DNA of 64,000 bases from Myxococcota bacterium. Its GTDB lineage: Bacteria; Myxococcota_A; UBA9160; SMWR01. Made by a program: the position numbers and the translations under genes. Below, one piece after another: positions 32,770 to 41,056 of the stretch. Below the pieces are notes generated by a model, which was not told the origin of the DNA, ran no database searches, and saw only the letters and a list, made by a program, of their open reading frames with translations. How positions within the stretch are numbered: position 1 is the first letter of the stretch; each line of letters starts with the position of its first letter. Location of the stretch: NCBI GenBank assembly GCA_039030075.1, contig JBCCEW010000001.1, positions 352,227 to 416,226 on the forward strand, written 5' to 3'.

Positions 32770-33062
32770 TCACCCGTTTGGGTGATAAATCAGCGTGTCG
32801 ATTTCATCTCTTTGGTGGGCGCTCTGGACTGCGGCGCTTCGTAGGATCGCCCGTGACAGCTCAGGAAGGCGTCCAGGCGCGAGCGCAATCACAACACCCC
32901 GCGCTCGTAGAGGCGGCCTCGGAATCACCGGGGGCCTCGCTGCCGGACACCGGACGGGCTGCCGAGATGGTGCGGTCGTCATCAATTAAACCAAGGTCCG
33001 CATCCCTTCCGAACGATTCGCACCATAGGGGCCCGCTTCTTGTCGATCAAGAAGCGGGCCCC
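32770..33062 (+). ncRNA. Candidate small transcription unit 2 (twin of 30554-30845)
   Basis: The 39-nt head at 32770-32808 contains TCACC-N6-GGTGA (32770-32785) and GTGTCGATTTCATC, and matches the head of unit 1 at 32 of 39 positions. The 3' part shares GGTCCGCA (32995-33002; 30779-30786 in unit 1), a CCCT and an AACGATT-like motif before a strong hairpin. Unit 1 spans 292 nt and unit 2 293 nt. Conserved ends with a diverged middle are what one expects from related small RNAs or leaders. No shared ORF was found. Confidence 0.4.
33028..33062 (+). terminator. Hairpin at the end of unit 2
   Basis: A 15-bp perfect stem GGGGCCCGCTTCTTG / CAAGAAGCGGGCCCC with a 5-nt loop (33028-33062). Only ACTCGTTCG follows, so the U tract is weak; it may end the transcript by structure or serve as a processing or stability element. 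Confidence 0.6.
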
Positions 33063-33188
33063 ACTCGTTCGAGCGGTTCACTCGGGATCGCTATCGCACC
33101 CTCGAGGGGGGCAGTGCCGGGTACGAGCGGGCGCGACTCGGCTCCACTCCCGCCAGCGCAGCGCCGCGAAACCCGATAGGGTCCGCGC

Positions 33189-33512
33189 GTGTCGGACGCT
33201 CGCCTAGATCCCCCGAAGCTGCGCGGTGCCCAGAAGCGCCATCTGCGAAAGCTCGCCCATGACCTGGATCCGGTCGTCCAGGTGGGGGCGTCGGGCGTCA
33301 GCGAGTCGGTGGTTGCGGCCGTCGACGGGGCGCTGGCCGCCCACGAGCTGATCAAGCTGCGGATCGCCCACGAGCGACCCGAACGCCAGGAGATGGCCGA
33401 GGCGCTCGCGGCCGAGACGGGGAGCGTGCTCGCCGGCATGGTCGGGCGCGTGGCGGTCCTCTACCGACCGGCGGCCGATCCGGAAGACCGACGCATCTCC
33501 TTGCCTGCGTAG
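33189..33512 (+). CDS. yhbY: YhbY-type CRM-domain RNA-binding protein
   Basis: The 107-residue protein begins at GTG 33189. It is a single CRM domain: LRGAQKRHLRKLAHDLDPVVQVGASGVSESVVAAVDGALAAHELIKLRI, with the signature GxxG-like loop, then EMAEALAAETGSVLAGMVGRVAVLYRP. YhbY associates with pre-50S ribosomal particles in E. coli. The G-x-x-G RNA-binding element appears as GASG. It is followed by the VTT-domain gene after 67 nt, with no clear operon linkage. Confidence 0.92.
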   Translation: MSDARLDPPKLRGAQKRHLRKLAHDLDPVVQVGASGVSESVVAAVDGALAAHELIKLRIAHERPERQEMAEALAAETGSVLAGMVGRVAVLYRPAADPEDRRISLPA

Positions 33513-33579
33513 ACACAGCGCGCGGCCCGGGCCCGCCGCCTCGTTTGACATCGCGAGGGCGGCTCGTGACTCTCTCGGC

Positions 33580-34287
33580 GTGGAAGGCCGCCGCTGGATC
33601 TACCTTGGCGTCGGGGCCGTGGCGTTGTTCGCGGTCTTTCTCACGCTGCGTCGGGTGATCGGTCTCGAGTTCCAGCCCGACTCGCTGCGCGGGGTGGTCG
33701 AAGGACTCGGCGTGTGGGCGCCGATCGCGTTCGTCGGGATCGTCGCGTTTCGCGTCCCGCTCGGCGTTCCATCCCAGGTCGTGCTCATCGGCGGCGGACT
33801 CGTGTTCGGACTCGTGCAGGGCACCATCTACGGCGCGATCGGGCTGTTGGTCTCGGGCCTCGTGCTCTTCCTCACGTCGCGCTGGGCAGGTCGCGAAGCC
33901 GTACTGTCCCGAGTGCCGGGTCGCCTGCGACATCTCTTCGACATCGCCGGCTCGCGTCTCGGCGCGCTCTTCATCGCCGTCGGCACGGCGTACCCCCTCG
34001 GACCGATCACCACGTACCACCTGATCGCCGGCGTCACGCGCATGTCCGTGATCGCGTTTGCCCTCGCCCTCGCGGTCGGGTCGCTCGGGCGCGCCGCCAT
34101 CTACACCTACTTCGGGAGCAGCCTGGTCGAGGGCGAGATGGATCAGGTCATCTGGGCCGCAGGCGTCCTGTTGCTGGCAGGGCTCGTCCCGCTGGCGTTC
34201 CCGACGCCGCGTCAGTGGATCCTGCAGATGCTCGAGCGCCCGGCGGAATCCGAAGCAGACGCTTCGCCGGGAGACGGCGCCAGCTAG
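33580..34287 (+). CDS. VTT-domain (TVP38/TMEM64/DedA-like) membrane protein
   Basis: The 235-residue polytopic protein has five or six hydrophobic segments and the VTT core: FRVPLGVPSQVVLIGGGLVFGLVQG and the AIGLLVSGLVLFLTSRWAGR segment. Such proteins act as lipid scramblases or flippases, including undecaprenyl-phosphate recycling in the DedA branch. It has a GTG start and ends overlapping the convergent TPR gene by 4 nt. Confidence 0.85.
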   Translation: MEGRRWIYLGVGAVALFAVFLTLRRVIGLEFQPDSLRGVVEGLGVWAPIAFVGIVAFRVPLGVPSQVVLIGGGLVFGLVQGTIYGAIGLLVSGLVLFLTSRWAGREAVLSRVPGRLRHLFDIAGSRLGALFIAVGTAYPLGPITTYHLIAGVTRMSVIAFALALAVGSLGRAAIYTYFGSSLVEGEMDQVIWAAGVLLLAGLVPLAFPTPRQWILQMLERPAESEADASPGDGAS

Positions 34288-35129
34288 TGCTTCACCAGTC
34301 GCCAGTAGGCCACGAGGTGGCGAACGCTGGCTTCCTCGTCGCCGCGCTGTTCGCAGAGACGCGCCAGGTTGAAGTGCGCTTCGGCGCAAGCCGGGTCGTC
34401 TTTCAGACAGGTCCGGTAGGCGTCCACGGCTTCGTCGTCGCGGCTCAGATCTTCGAGGACGACGGCCAGGTTGAAGCGGGCCGTGACGTCGCTGGGCTCG
34501 AGGGCGAGGGCGCGGCGGTAGCGCTGCTCTGCCGATGCGAGCTCGCCCGCCTCGTGCTCGAGACGCCCGAGGTTCACGTGGGCGTCCGCGAGCTCGTCGT
34601 TCTCGTCGACCGCGCGCGTGTACGCTGCGCGCGCGCGCAGCGGGTCGACCTCTTCGAGCTCGCAGCCGAGCCGATACCAGCGATCGGCCTCGGTCTCCCC
34701 GGGCGCGAGCGTGGGCTCGCGTCGGGAGGCCGCGCGCTCGCGAAGATCGATCACCGTCGAGGGGCGCCAGGATTCGAAGTCGAAGACCCACTGGCCGTCC
34801 TCGGGAGACCAGAGTCCGGCGTCTTCGCGGACGACGAGTTCGCCCTGGGCGTTGGCGAGTCCGAGTTCGCGGAGGTCACTGTTGGGGGGCAGGCTCGCGC
34901 GCAGGCGCGAGAGCGCGCGACGGACGCGTCGCGGATGGATCCGGCCCGCCGAGAGGTCGCGCAGGCGGCGCAGGAAGTGCAGGTCGCGGAAGGCGAATCG
35001 CCATTCCCCCCGCGGCCCACGCGTGGGTTCGACGCCGCCGGCCTTCGCCAGGGAGCGCACGCGGGTGGGCGGCACGCCCAGGATCTGGGCCGCCTCGCGC
35101 ACGCCGTAGGTGGTCTGTGCCGGTTCCAT
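34284..35129 (-). CDS. HTH (MerR-like) - TPR fusion protein
   Basis: The 281-residue protein has an N-terminal helix-turn-helix (YGVREAAQILGVPPTRVRSLAKAGGV, about residues 8-33), a linker with FAFRDLHFLRRLRDL, and C-terminal TPR repeats (YRLGCELEEVDPLRARAAYTRAV, NLGRLEHEAGELASAEQRYRRAL, FNLAVVLEDLSRDDEAVDAY, FNLARLCEQRGDEEASVRHL). A MerR-like DNA reader fused to TPRs suggests a regulator that senses a protein partner. Start ATG 35129 is preferred over upstream in-frame codons. It lies between the convergent VTT gene and ku. Confidence 0.75.
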   Translation of the reverse strand: MEPAQTTYGVREAAQILGVPPTRVRSLAKAGGVEPTRGPRGEWRFAFRDLHFLRRLRDLSAGRIHPRRVRRALSRLRASLPPNSDLRELGLANAQGELVVREDAGLWSPEDGQWVFDFESWRPSTVIDLRERAASRREPTLAPGETEADRWYRLGCELEEVDPLRARAAYTRAVDENDELADAHVNLGRLEHEAGELASAEQRYRRALALEPSDVTARFNLAVVLEDLSRDDEAVDAYRTCLKDDPACAEAHFNLARLCEQRGDEEASVRHLVAYWRLVKH

Positions 35130-35193
35130 CGAACGACGTCCGCCCAGCGGGCGGCCCCCCTCGTCGTCGGCGCGGGCCTGGCCGGGCCCGGCC

Positions 35194-36048
35194 TCAGCTG
35201 CGTTTTCCGCCGGCCTTCTTCTTCGGAGCGCGCGCACTCTTCGCGGCGCGCTTCGGGCCCTTGCGGCCCGCCGGTGCGGGTGTGGACTCGAGACTGGCCT
35301 TCAGCGCATCCATCAGGTCGATGATCTTGCCCTCGGGTTCTTCACTCGGGGCGAAGGTCACTTCCTGGCCTTCGACCTTCTGGGCGATCACTTCCTCGAT
35401 GCGCTTCTTGACTTCGTTCTCGTACTGCTCGGGCTGGAACTCGTCACCCGCAATCTGGTCGATCAGCTGGACGGCGAGCTTCACCTCGGCATCGGTCAGG
35501 GTCGCTTCGACGCGCTCGACGTCTTCGAAGGAGCGCAGCTCGTCGGCGTAGCGAAGCTGTTCGAGGATCAGTCCACCCTGGAACGGGCGGAGCGCCACGA
35601 TGTACTGCTTTCCGCGCGCGGCGTAGGAGGCGATCGCGCAGCGGCCCGTCTGTTCCATCGCGCGCGAGAGCAGCGTGTACGGTTTGTCGCCGCCCTTGTC
35701 TGGGCCGAGGTAGTAAGCGCGGTCGAAGTGGAGCGGGTCGACCTGGTCCAGCGGGATGAACTCGCGGATCTCGATCATCCGGTTGCTCTCCGCCTCGAGC
35801 GCCTTCAGTTCCTCGTTCGTGAAGAGCACGTACTGGCCCTTGGCGAACTCGTAGCCCTTCACCATCTCGTCGCGCGGGACGACCTTCTCGTCCTTGGGAC
35901 AGATGTACTGCTGCTTCAGGCGGGTGCCGCACTGATGGAGCATGTTGAAGGAGATCTGGCCGCTCGATTCGGTGGTGCTGTAGAGCTTCACCGGAATCGA
36001 GACGAGGCCGAACGAGATGGTCGCGGTCGAGATCGCGCGCGCAGCCAT
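35194..36048 (-). CDS. ku: Bacterial Ku protein (non-homologous end joining)
   Basis: The 284-residue protein has the Ku core ring domain from ARAISTATISFGLVSIPVKLYS, GTRLKQQYICPKDEKVV, AYYLGPDKGG and LILEQLRYADEL. Its Lys/Ala-rich tail (RKGPKRAAKSARAPKKKAGGKRS) is typical of DNA-contacting bacterial Ku extensions. Ku binds broken DNA ends and recruits LigD. It diverges from ligD with 71 nt between start codons, so both share a promoter region. Confidence 0.95.
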   Translation of the reverse strand: MAARAISTATISFGLVSIPVKLYSTTESSGQISFNMLHQCGTRLKQQYICPKDEKVVPRDEMVKGYEFAKGQYVLFTNEELKALEAESNRMIEIREFIPLDQVDPLHFDRAYYLGPDKGGDKPYTLLSRAMEQTGRCAIASYAARGKQYIVALRPFQGGLILEQLRYADELRSFEDVERVEATLTDAEVKLAVQLIDQIAGDEFQPEQYENEVKKRIEEVIAQKVEGQEVTFAPSEEPEGKIIDLMDALKASLESTPAPAGRKGPKRAAKSARAPKKKAGGKRS

Positions 36049-36119
36049 GGCGGAATCCTTAGGCTAGGCGGGGTAGGGCGTCAACGTGAGCGGCGGCAGG
36101 TCCGCCGAAGGAAGGATCG

Positions 36120-38645
36120 GTGCCCCGAGGCGATCAGCTGAGCGGCCGGCTCGAGCGCTACCGCGGGATGCGGGACGCCGACCAGACGCCCGAACCGTTT
36201 GGGGGCGAAAGCGCCCACCGGCCGGGTCTCTTCGTCGTGCAGCAGCACGCGGCGCGGCACCTGCACTTCGATCTGCGCCTCGAACACAACGGAGTTCTCT
36301 GGTCTTGGGCGGTTCCGAAGGGACCGAGCCTCGATCCTGCCCAGAAGCACCTCGCCGTCCGGGTCGAAGACCACCCGGTCGAGTACGCCGACTTCGAGGG
36401 CATCATTCCCGAGGGGAACTACGGCGCCGGGGCCGTGATCCTCTGGGACCTCGGTCGCTGGATCCCGGTCGAGGACCCGGAAGAGGGGATCGAGCGCGGC
36501 AAGCTGCTCTTCGACCTCGAGGGCTTCAAGCTCGGCGGGCGCTTCACGCTCGTTCGGACCCGGGGCCGGGACCGGAACGGCGACGGACGCGAGTGGCTCC
36601 TGATCAAGAAGCCCGACGCCTGGGCCGAGACCGACGTGCCGCTGGCCGACGGCTCGATCCTGTCGGGTCTGAGCGTCACCGAGCTCCGCGACGGCGCCCC
36701 GCGTTTCGACACCCTGGCCCGCGAGATCGAGGCCCGGGAGCCACGTCGTCACCGACTCGCCATCGACGCGGTGAAGCCGATGCTCGCCGAGCCGATCGCC
36801 GAAGCCTTCGACGATCCCGACTGGCTCTTCGAGGTGAAGTACGACGGCTATCGCATGCTGGGTGCCCGCGACGACGGCAAGGGCGTGTTGCGCACACGCA
36901 ACGGGCGACCCGCCGAAACGCGCTTCCCCGAGATCGCGCACGCGTTGTCCCGCCTGCCCGTGGATCACGTCGTCCTCGACGGCGAGATCGTCGCCACGGA
37001 TCGGGAGGGCCGTCCCGACTTCGGGCGCTTGCAGCGTCGCGCGATGTTGGACCGCCCCCGCGACATCGCCCGCGCGCGCGTCGAGAACCCGGTGCGCTAC
37101 TTCGTCTTCGATCTGCTCGCCTTCGGACCCTTCGACCTGCGCGCGCTGCCCCTGCGCCAACGACGCGCTTGGCTCGAGGCGCTGATCCCGGCGCAGGGGC
37201 CCGTCCGCCTCGCGCCATCGTTCGCCGCGGAAGGCACCCGTGTGCTCGCACAGATCGAGCAGCTGGGACTGGAGGGTCTGGTCGCGAAGCGCGCGGACGC
37301 TGCCTACCGCGCCGGGCGGTCCGCGGATTGGCGCAAGCTGCGTCTCCTCCAGGCCGACGACTTCGTGGTGGTGGGTTTCACCGCGCCGCGCGGCGGCCGC
37401 ACGGGGTTCGGCGCGCTGCATCTGGCCTCCCACGTCGACGGCGAGCTCCGCTACTTCGGCCGGGTCGGGACGGGCTTCGGCGAGGAGGAGCTCACCCGCC
37501 TGCGCGCGGATCTCGATGCGCTGCGCGTCGACGCACCGCCGTGTACGGGGCGCGTCCCCGAGACCCGCGGCCACACCTGGGTGCGCCCCGAACTCGTGGG
37601 CGAGGTGCGCTTCGCCGAGGTGACTTCCGACGGCCTGCTGCGCCAGCCGAGCTGGCTCGGGTTGCGCAACGACAAGTCCCCCGGCGAATGCGTACGTTCA
37701 GGAGACGCTGCGTTGCCCGCCCTCGAGGCGCCGAGTCCGGCAGCCGCGACGGTGACCCCCGGCGACGTCCGCTTCACCAACCTCGAGAAGGTGTTCTGGC
37801 CCGAGAGCGGCGCGACGAAGGGCGACCTCATCGACTACTACCGAAAGGTCGGCCCCTGGATCCTGCCCTATCTGCGGGACCGGCCGCTGGTGATGACGCG
37901 CTACCCGGATGGGATCGAGGGTAAGTCCTTCTTCCAGAAGGATGCGCCCGAGTGGGTGCCGGACTGGGTGCGCACCGAGCAGATGTGGAGCGAGCACGCC
38001 GAGCGCGAGGTCAACTACTTCGTCTGCGACGACCTCGCCTCGCTGCTCTACGTCGCGAACATGGGAACCATTCCGCTTCACGTCTGGTCGAGCCGCGTCG
38101 CGGACCTGCAGCGCCCCGATTGGTGCATCCTCGACCTGGATCCGAAGGGCGCGGACTTCTCTGACGTCGTCGCCGTCGCGAAGGTCGTGCACGCGCTCTG
38201 CGAGGAGATTGGGCTGCCCTCGTTTCCGAAGACGAGCGGGTCGACCGGCCTGCACGTGCTGGTGCCGCTGGGCGGTCAGCTCGGCTACGAGCAGAGTCGC
38301 ATGCTCGCCGAGCTCCTCGCGCGCGTCGTCGTCCAGCGACTACCCGAGCGCGCCACCGTCACGCGACGCGTCCGTTCGCGGGAGGGAAAGGTCTACGTCG
38401 ACTTCCTCCAGAACGGCCACGGACGGCTGCTCGTCGGCCCCTTCAGCGTGCGTCCGCTGCCGGGAGCCCCGGTCTCGATGCCGCTTCGTTGGGACGAGGT
38501 GAACGGCCGGCTGCGCGCCCAGCGCTACACGATGTCGAACGCGCTCGCGCGTCTGCGACGGCTGTCGGAAGACCCGCTGGCCGCCGTGCTTCACACGACG
38601 GCAGACGTGACGGGCGCCCTCGCACGTCTCGCCGAGGTCCGCTGA
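36120..38645 (+). CDS. ligD: ATP-dependent DNA ligase LigD (PE-LIG-POL)
   Basis: The 841-residue protein has three domains in the order phosphoesterase (about 1-190; HLHFDLRLEHNGVLWSWAVPKG and EGIIPEGNYGAG), ligase (about 215-530; nucleotidyl-Lys EVKYDGYRM, LDGEIVATDREGR, EGLVAKRAD, DWRKLRL) and primase-polymerase (about 550-841; FTNLEKVFWPESGATKGDLIDYY, catalytic LDLDPK, LHVLVPLG, KVYVDFLQN). This is the Pseudomonas order, unlike mycobacterial POL-PE-LIG. GTG start with AAGGAAGGA upstream. It works with the divergent ku in end joining. Confidence 0.95.
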   Translation: MPRGDQLSGRLERYRGMRDADQTPEPFGGESAHRPGLFVVQQHAARHLHFDLRLEHNGVLWSWAVPKGPSLDPAQKHLAVRVEDHPVEYADFEGIIPEGNYGAGAVILWDLGRWIPVEDPEEGIERGKLLFDLEGFKLGGRFTLVRTRGRDRNGDGREWLLIKKPDAWAETDVPLADGSILSGLSVTELRDGAPRFDTLAREIEAREPRRHRLAIDAVKPMLAEPIAEAFDDPDWLFEVKYDGYRMLGARDDGKGVLRTRNGRPAETRFPEIAHALSRLPVDHVVLDGEIVATDREGRPDFGRLQRRAMLDRPRDIARARVENPVRYFVFDLLAFGPFDLRALPLRQRRAWLEALIPAQGPVRLAPSFAAEGTRVLAQIEQLGLEGLVAKRADAAYRAGRSADWRKLRLLQADDFVVVGFTAPRGGRTGFGALHLASHVDGELRYFGRVGTGFGEEELTRLRADLDALRVDAPPCTGRVPETRGHTWVRPELVGEVRFAEVTSDGLLRQPSWLGLRNDKSPGECVRSGDAALPALEAPSPAAATVTPGDVRFTNLEKVFWPESGATKGDLIDYYRKVGPWILPYLRDRPLVMTRYPDGIEGKSFFQKDAPEWVPDWVRTEQMWSEHAEREVNYFVCDDLASLLYVANMGTIPLHVWSSRVADLQRPDWCILDLDPKGADFSDVVAVAKVVHALCEEIGLPSFPKTSGSTGLHVLVPLGGQLGYEQSRMLAELLARVVVQRLPERATVTRRVRSREGKVYVDFLQNGHGRLLVGPFSVRPLPGAPVSMPLRWDEVNGRLRAQRYTMSNALARLRRLSEDPLAAVLHTTADVTGALARLAEVR

Positions 38646-38669
38646 AGCGCTGCGTCGAGTCGAGGCCCG

Positions 38670-39395
38670 CTAGAAGCGGAACGAGACTCCGCCCGCGACG
38701 TGGTGGGCGTTCAGGTGCGTATCGGCGTCGATGTCGAGGTCCGGGCCGAAGTCGAAGTCCACGCTCGCGTCGTAGTCGAGGTCGAGGCGGGTGTGACGGT
38801 ACTCGGCGAACACGGCGAGCCAGTCGGTGAGTTGGATCGCGAGACCGCCGCGCGCGTCGAGACCGACATCGAACTTCGCGTCGATGAAGTCGTCGAAGCC
38901 GACGTTGAAGCGAGAGATGTCGGCTCGCGCGATCGTGAGCGTGACGCCGGGGCCGATCGCGCCGTAGGGCTGGATCTGGCCATTCGGGAACTCGTCACTC
39001 GAGAGCAGCGGCAAGCGCAGCATCAGGAGCGGTGTGATCGGCACCGCGATGATGTCGATGTCGGCGATGCTGTCGTCCTTCGCCCGGTAGGTCGAGAGAT
39101 CGAGGGCGAGCCCGACGAAATTCGCGGCCCCTGGGAACCAGTAGCCGCCGCGGATGCCGAAGGAGCCCTGGGGCTCGTCGTAGTCGAGCCGGACGCGGGT
39201 GAGCGCACCGAGTCCGACGAGATTGCAGCCGTTGCAGTTGAGCTCGTCGTTCTCGGCGAAGGCGGCTCCGGCGTAGAGATCGAAGAAACCCTCGGCGTGT
39301 CCGAGGGAAGGCCACGCCATCCAGATGACGAGGGTGGCAAGCGCCGTGCGCCACGCATGGATGGACGTCGCGCGTTGGGACGAAACCTCTCGCAT
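38670..39395 (-). CDS. Outer-membrane beta-barrel protein
   Basis: The 241-residue protein has an N-terminal signal-like segment (ALATLVIWMAWPSLGHA), then a predicted eight-strand barrel with alternating hydrophobic residues and a final ...AGGVSFRF ending in Phe, the usual C-terminal barrel signal. Asp/Gly-rich loops (VDFDFGPDLDIDADTH) are present. Similar outer-membrane proteins of this class have unknown roles. The gene is monocistronic and convergent with ligD. Confidence 0.75.
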   Translation of the reverse strand: MREVSSQRATSIHAWRTALATLVIWMAWPSLGHAEGFFDLYAGAAFAENDELNCNGCNLVGLGALTRVRLDYDEPQGSFGIRGGYWFPGAANFVGLALDLSTYRAKDDSIADIDIIAVPITPLLMLRLPLLSSDEFPNGQIQPYGAIGPGVTLTIARADISRFNVGFDDFIDAKFDVGLDARGGLAIQLTDWLAVFAEYRHTRLDLDYDASVDFDFGPDLDIDADTHLNAHHVAGGVSFRF

Positions 39396-39511
39396 CGGGT
39401 GCGCCTCCGTGCCGAAGCGATGCGCGGCCCTCGTCCTGTGGCGCTCTCGACCCCGGCGGGCTCACCCTAGCACGGGGCTCGGGCCCTTCGGGGCCGCTAT
39501 CCTTCGCCGCC

Positions 39512-40993
39512 GTGGCTCAATTCGCGTCGGATCAGCTTCGTTTCGTCGTCGGACACGAAGGCGGTGTCTCGGATGCCGACATCGCCGCGTGCCTGCGCAT
39601 CGAAGCGACGGGCGACCCCGAGCGCTGGCTCGCCTTCACCTGCTGGACCGATCCCGCCCGCTCCCATTGGGAGACGGCGTCGGGCGACCGCAAGCCCACA
39701 CCTCCCGGGGTGGATGCCCTGGAGTGGATGCTCGGCGAGCTGAAGCAGGATCTCGCGGGCTGGCTCGGCCGCGCCGGGCTCGAAACGGGCGCTGCGGCGG
39801 CGCTTCCCGACGGCGTGGAAGCGGCGCTGCGCAACCCGCCCGTCGACTTCGATGCGGTTGGCCCCGACGCACGCGCACCGAGCTACGGCGAGAAATGGAC
39901 GACGTATCCGCCCGATGTCGTGCCCGTGTGGGTAGCGGACATGGATTTCCCGGTCGCCGAGCCGATCCGTCGCGTGCTGCGGCGGAGCGTCGCGCGCTCC
40001 GACCTCGGCTACCCGATCCACCCGGCGCCGACACCGGTACCCGACCTCACCGTCGCGCGGATGCGCGACCGCTACGGCTGGGCAATCGAACCGCGCAACG
40101 TCGAAGTGCTCTCGGACGTCGTCCAGGGGATGTACGTCGCCCTCGAACAGTGCTCCGAGCCCGGCGAAGGCGTCGTGGTGCAGACGCCGATCTACCCGCC
40201 GTTCCTCGGGAGCGTGCGCAAGACCCGACGCCGGCTCGTCGAGAATCCGCTGGTGCGCGGCCCCGAGGGCTACGGCTTCGATCTCGACCACCTGCGACGG
40301 GTCGCCGATGCCGGTACGCGGATGCTGCTCCTGTGCAACCCGCACAACCCGACAGGCCGCGTCTTTCGTCGTGAAGAACTCGAGGCGCTCGCCGAGGTCG
40401 TGCTCGAGCGCGATTGGATCGTCGTCTCCGACGAGATCCACCAGGACCTCGTCTACGAGGGGCATCACCACGTGCCCTTCGCTTCGCTCGGGCCCGAGGT
40501 CGCGGCGCGCACCATCACCCTCACGGCGGCCTCCAAGGCCTTCAACGTCGCCGGACTGCGCTGCGCCCTCGCGATCTTCGGTGACGAGAAGCTGAGGCAG
40601 CGCTTCAACGGCTTGCCCCGGCACCTGCGCGGTGGGGTGGGCATCCTGGGCATCGAGTCGCTCCGCGCGGCCTGGGAGCACGGCGAGCCCTGGCTCGAGG
40701 CCGCGCGCGCCTACCTCGAGGCCAACCGCCGCTTCACGCTCGATTTCGTCGCACGCGCCTTCCCGGACGTCGTCGTCCACCCGCCCGAGGCGACCTACCT
40801 GGCCTGGCTCGACTTCCGCTCCATGCAGCTCGAACCCAGCCCCTACGCCGTCTTCCTCGAAAAGGGGAGGGTCGCGCTCTCGGATGGGCTGGCCTTCGGC
40901 GAGGAAGGGCGGGGCTTCGCGCGCATCAACTTCGCGACGTCGCGCCGGGTGCTCACCGAGGCCCTCGAGCGAATGGTCAAGGCGCTGCAATAG
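39512..40993 (+). CDS. MalY/PatB-type cystathionine beta-lyase with N-terminal extension
   Basis: The 493-residue protein is a PLP fold-type I enzyme. The canonical MalY part begins near residue 107 (NPPVDFDAVGPD, then VPVWVADMDFPVAEP), with LLLCNPHNPTGRVFR, IVVSDEIHQDLVYEGH and the PLP-lysine segment TAASKAFNVAGL. It should cleave cystathionine or other C-S bonds. The first 106 residues are an unrecognised extension with open, high-GC coding sequence. The GTG at 39512 lacks a strong ribosome site, so a start nearer the MalY core remains possible. Confidence 0.8.
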   Translation: MAQFASDQLRFVVGHEGGVSDADIAACLRIEATGDPERWLAFTCWTDPARSHWETASGDRKPTPPGVDALEWMLGELKQDLAGWLGRAGLETGAAAALPDGVEAALRNPPVDFDAVGPDARAPSYGEKWTTYPPDVVPVWVADMDFPVAEPIRRVLRRSVARSDLGYPIHPAPTPVPDLTVARMRDRYGWAIEPRNVEVLSDVVQGMYVALEQCSEPGEGVVVQTPIYPPFLGSVRKTRRRLVENPLVRGPEGYGFDLDHLRRVADAGTRMLLLCNPHNPTGRVFRREELEALAEVVLERDWIVVSDEIHQDLVYEGHHHVPFASLGPEVAARTITLTAASKAFNVAGLRCALAIFGDEKLRQRFNGLPRHLRGGVGILGIESLRAAWEHGEPWLEAARAYLEANRRFTLDFVARAFPDVVVHPPEATYLAWLDFRSMQLEPSPYAVFLEKGRVALSDGLAFGEEGRGFARINFATSRRVLTEALERMVKALQ

Positions 40994-41056
40994 ACGCCAA
41001 CCACCTCCATCGGGGACACTGCGCTCCGAGCGAGACTCCAGAACGAAAGGAAGCCC

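Noticed and set aside
32724..33179. Protein-coding ORF of 151 codons over unit 2
   Set aside because: It crosses the conserved head and the hairpin, has no ribosome site and has no counterpart in unit 1.
36081..37574. Long minus-strand ORF opposite ligD
   Set aside because: Composition is that of an antisense shadow in GC-rich DNA, and ligD domains account for the region.
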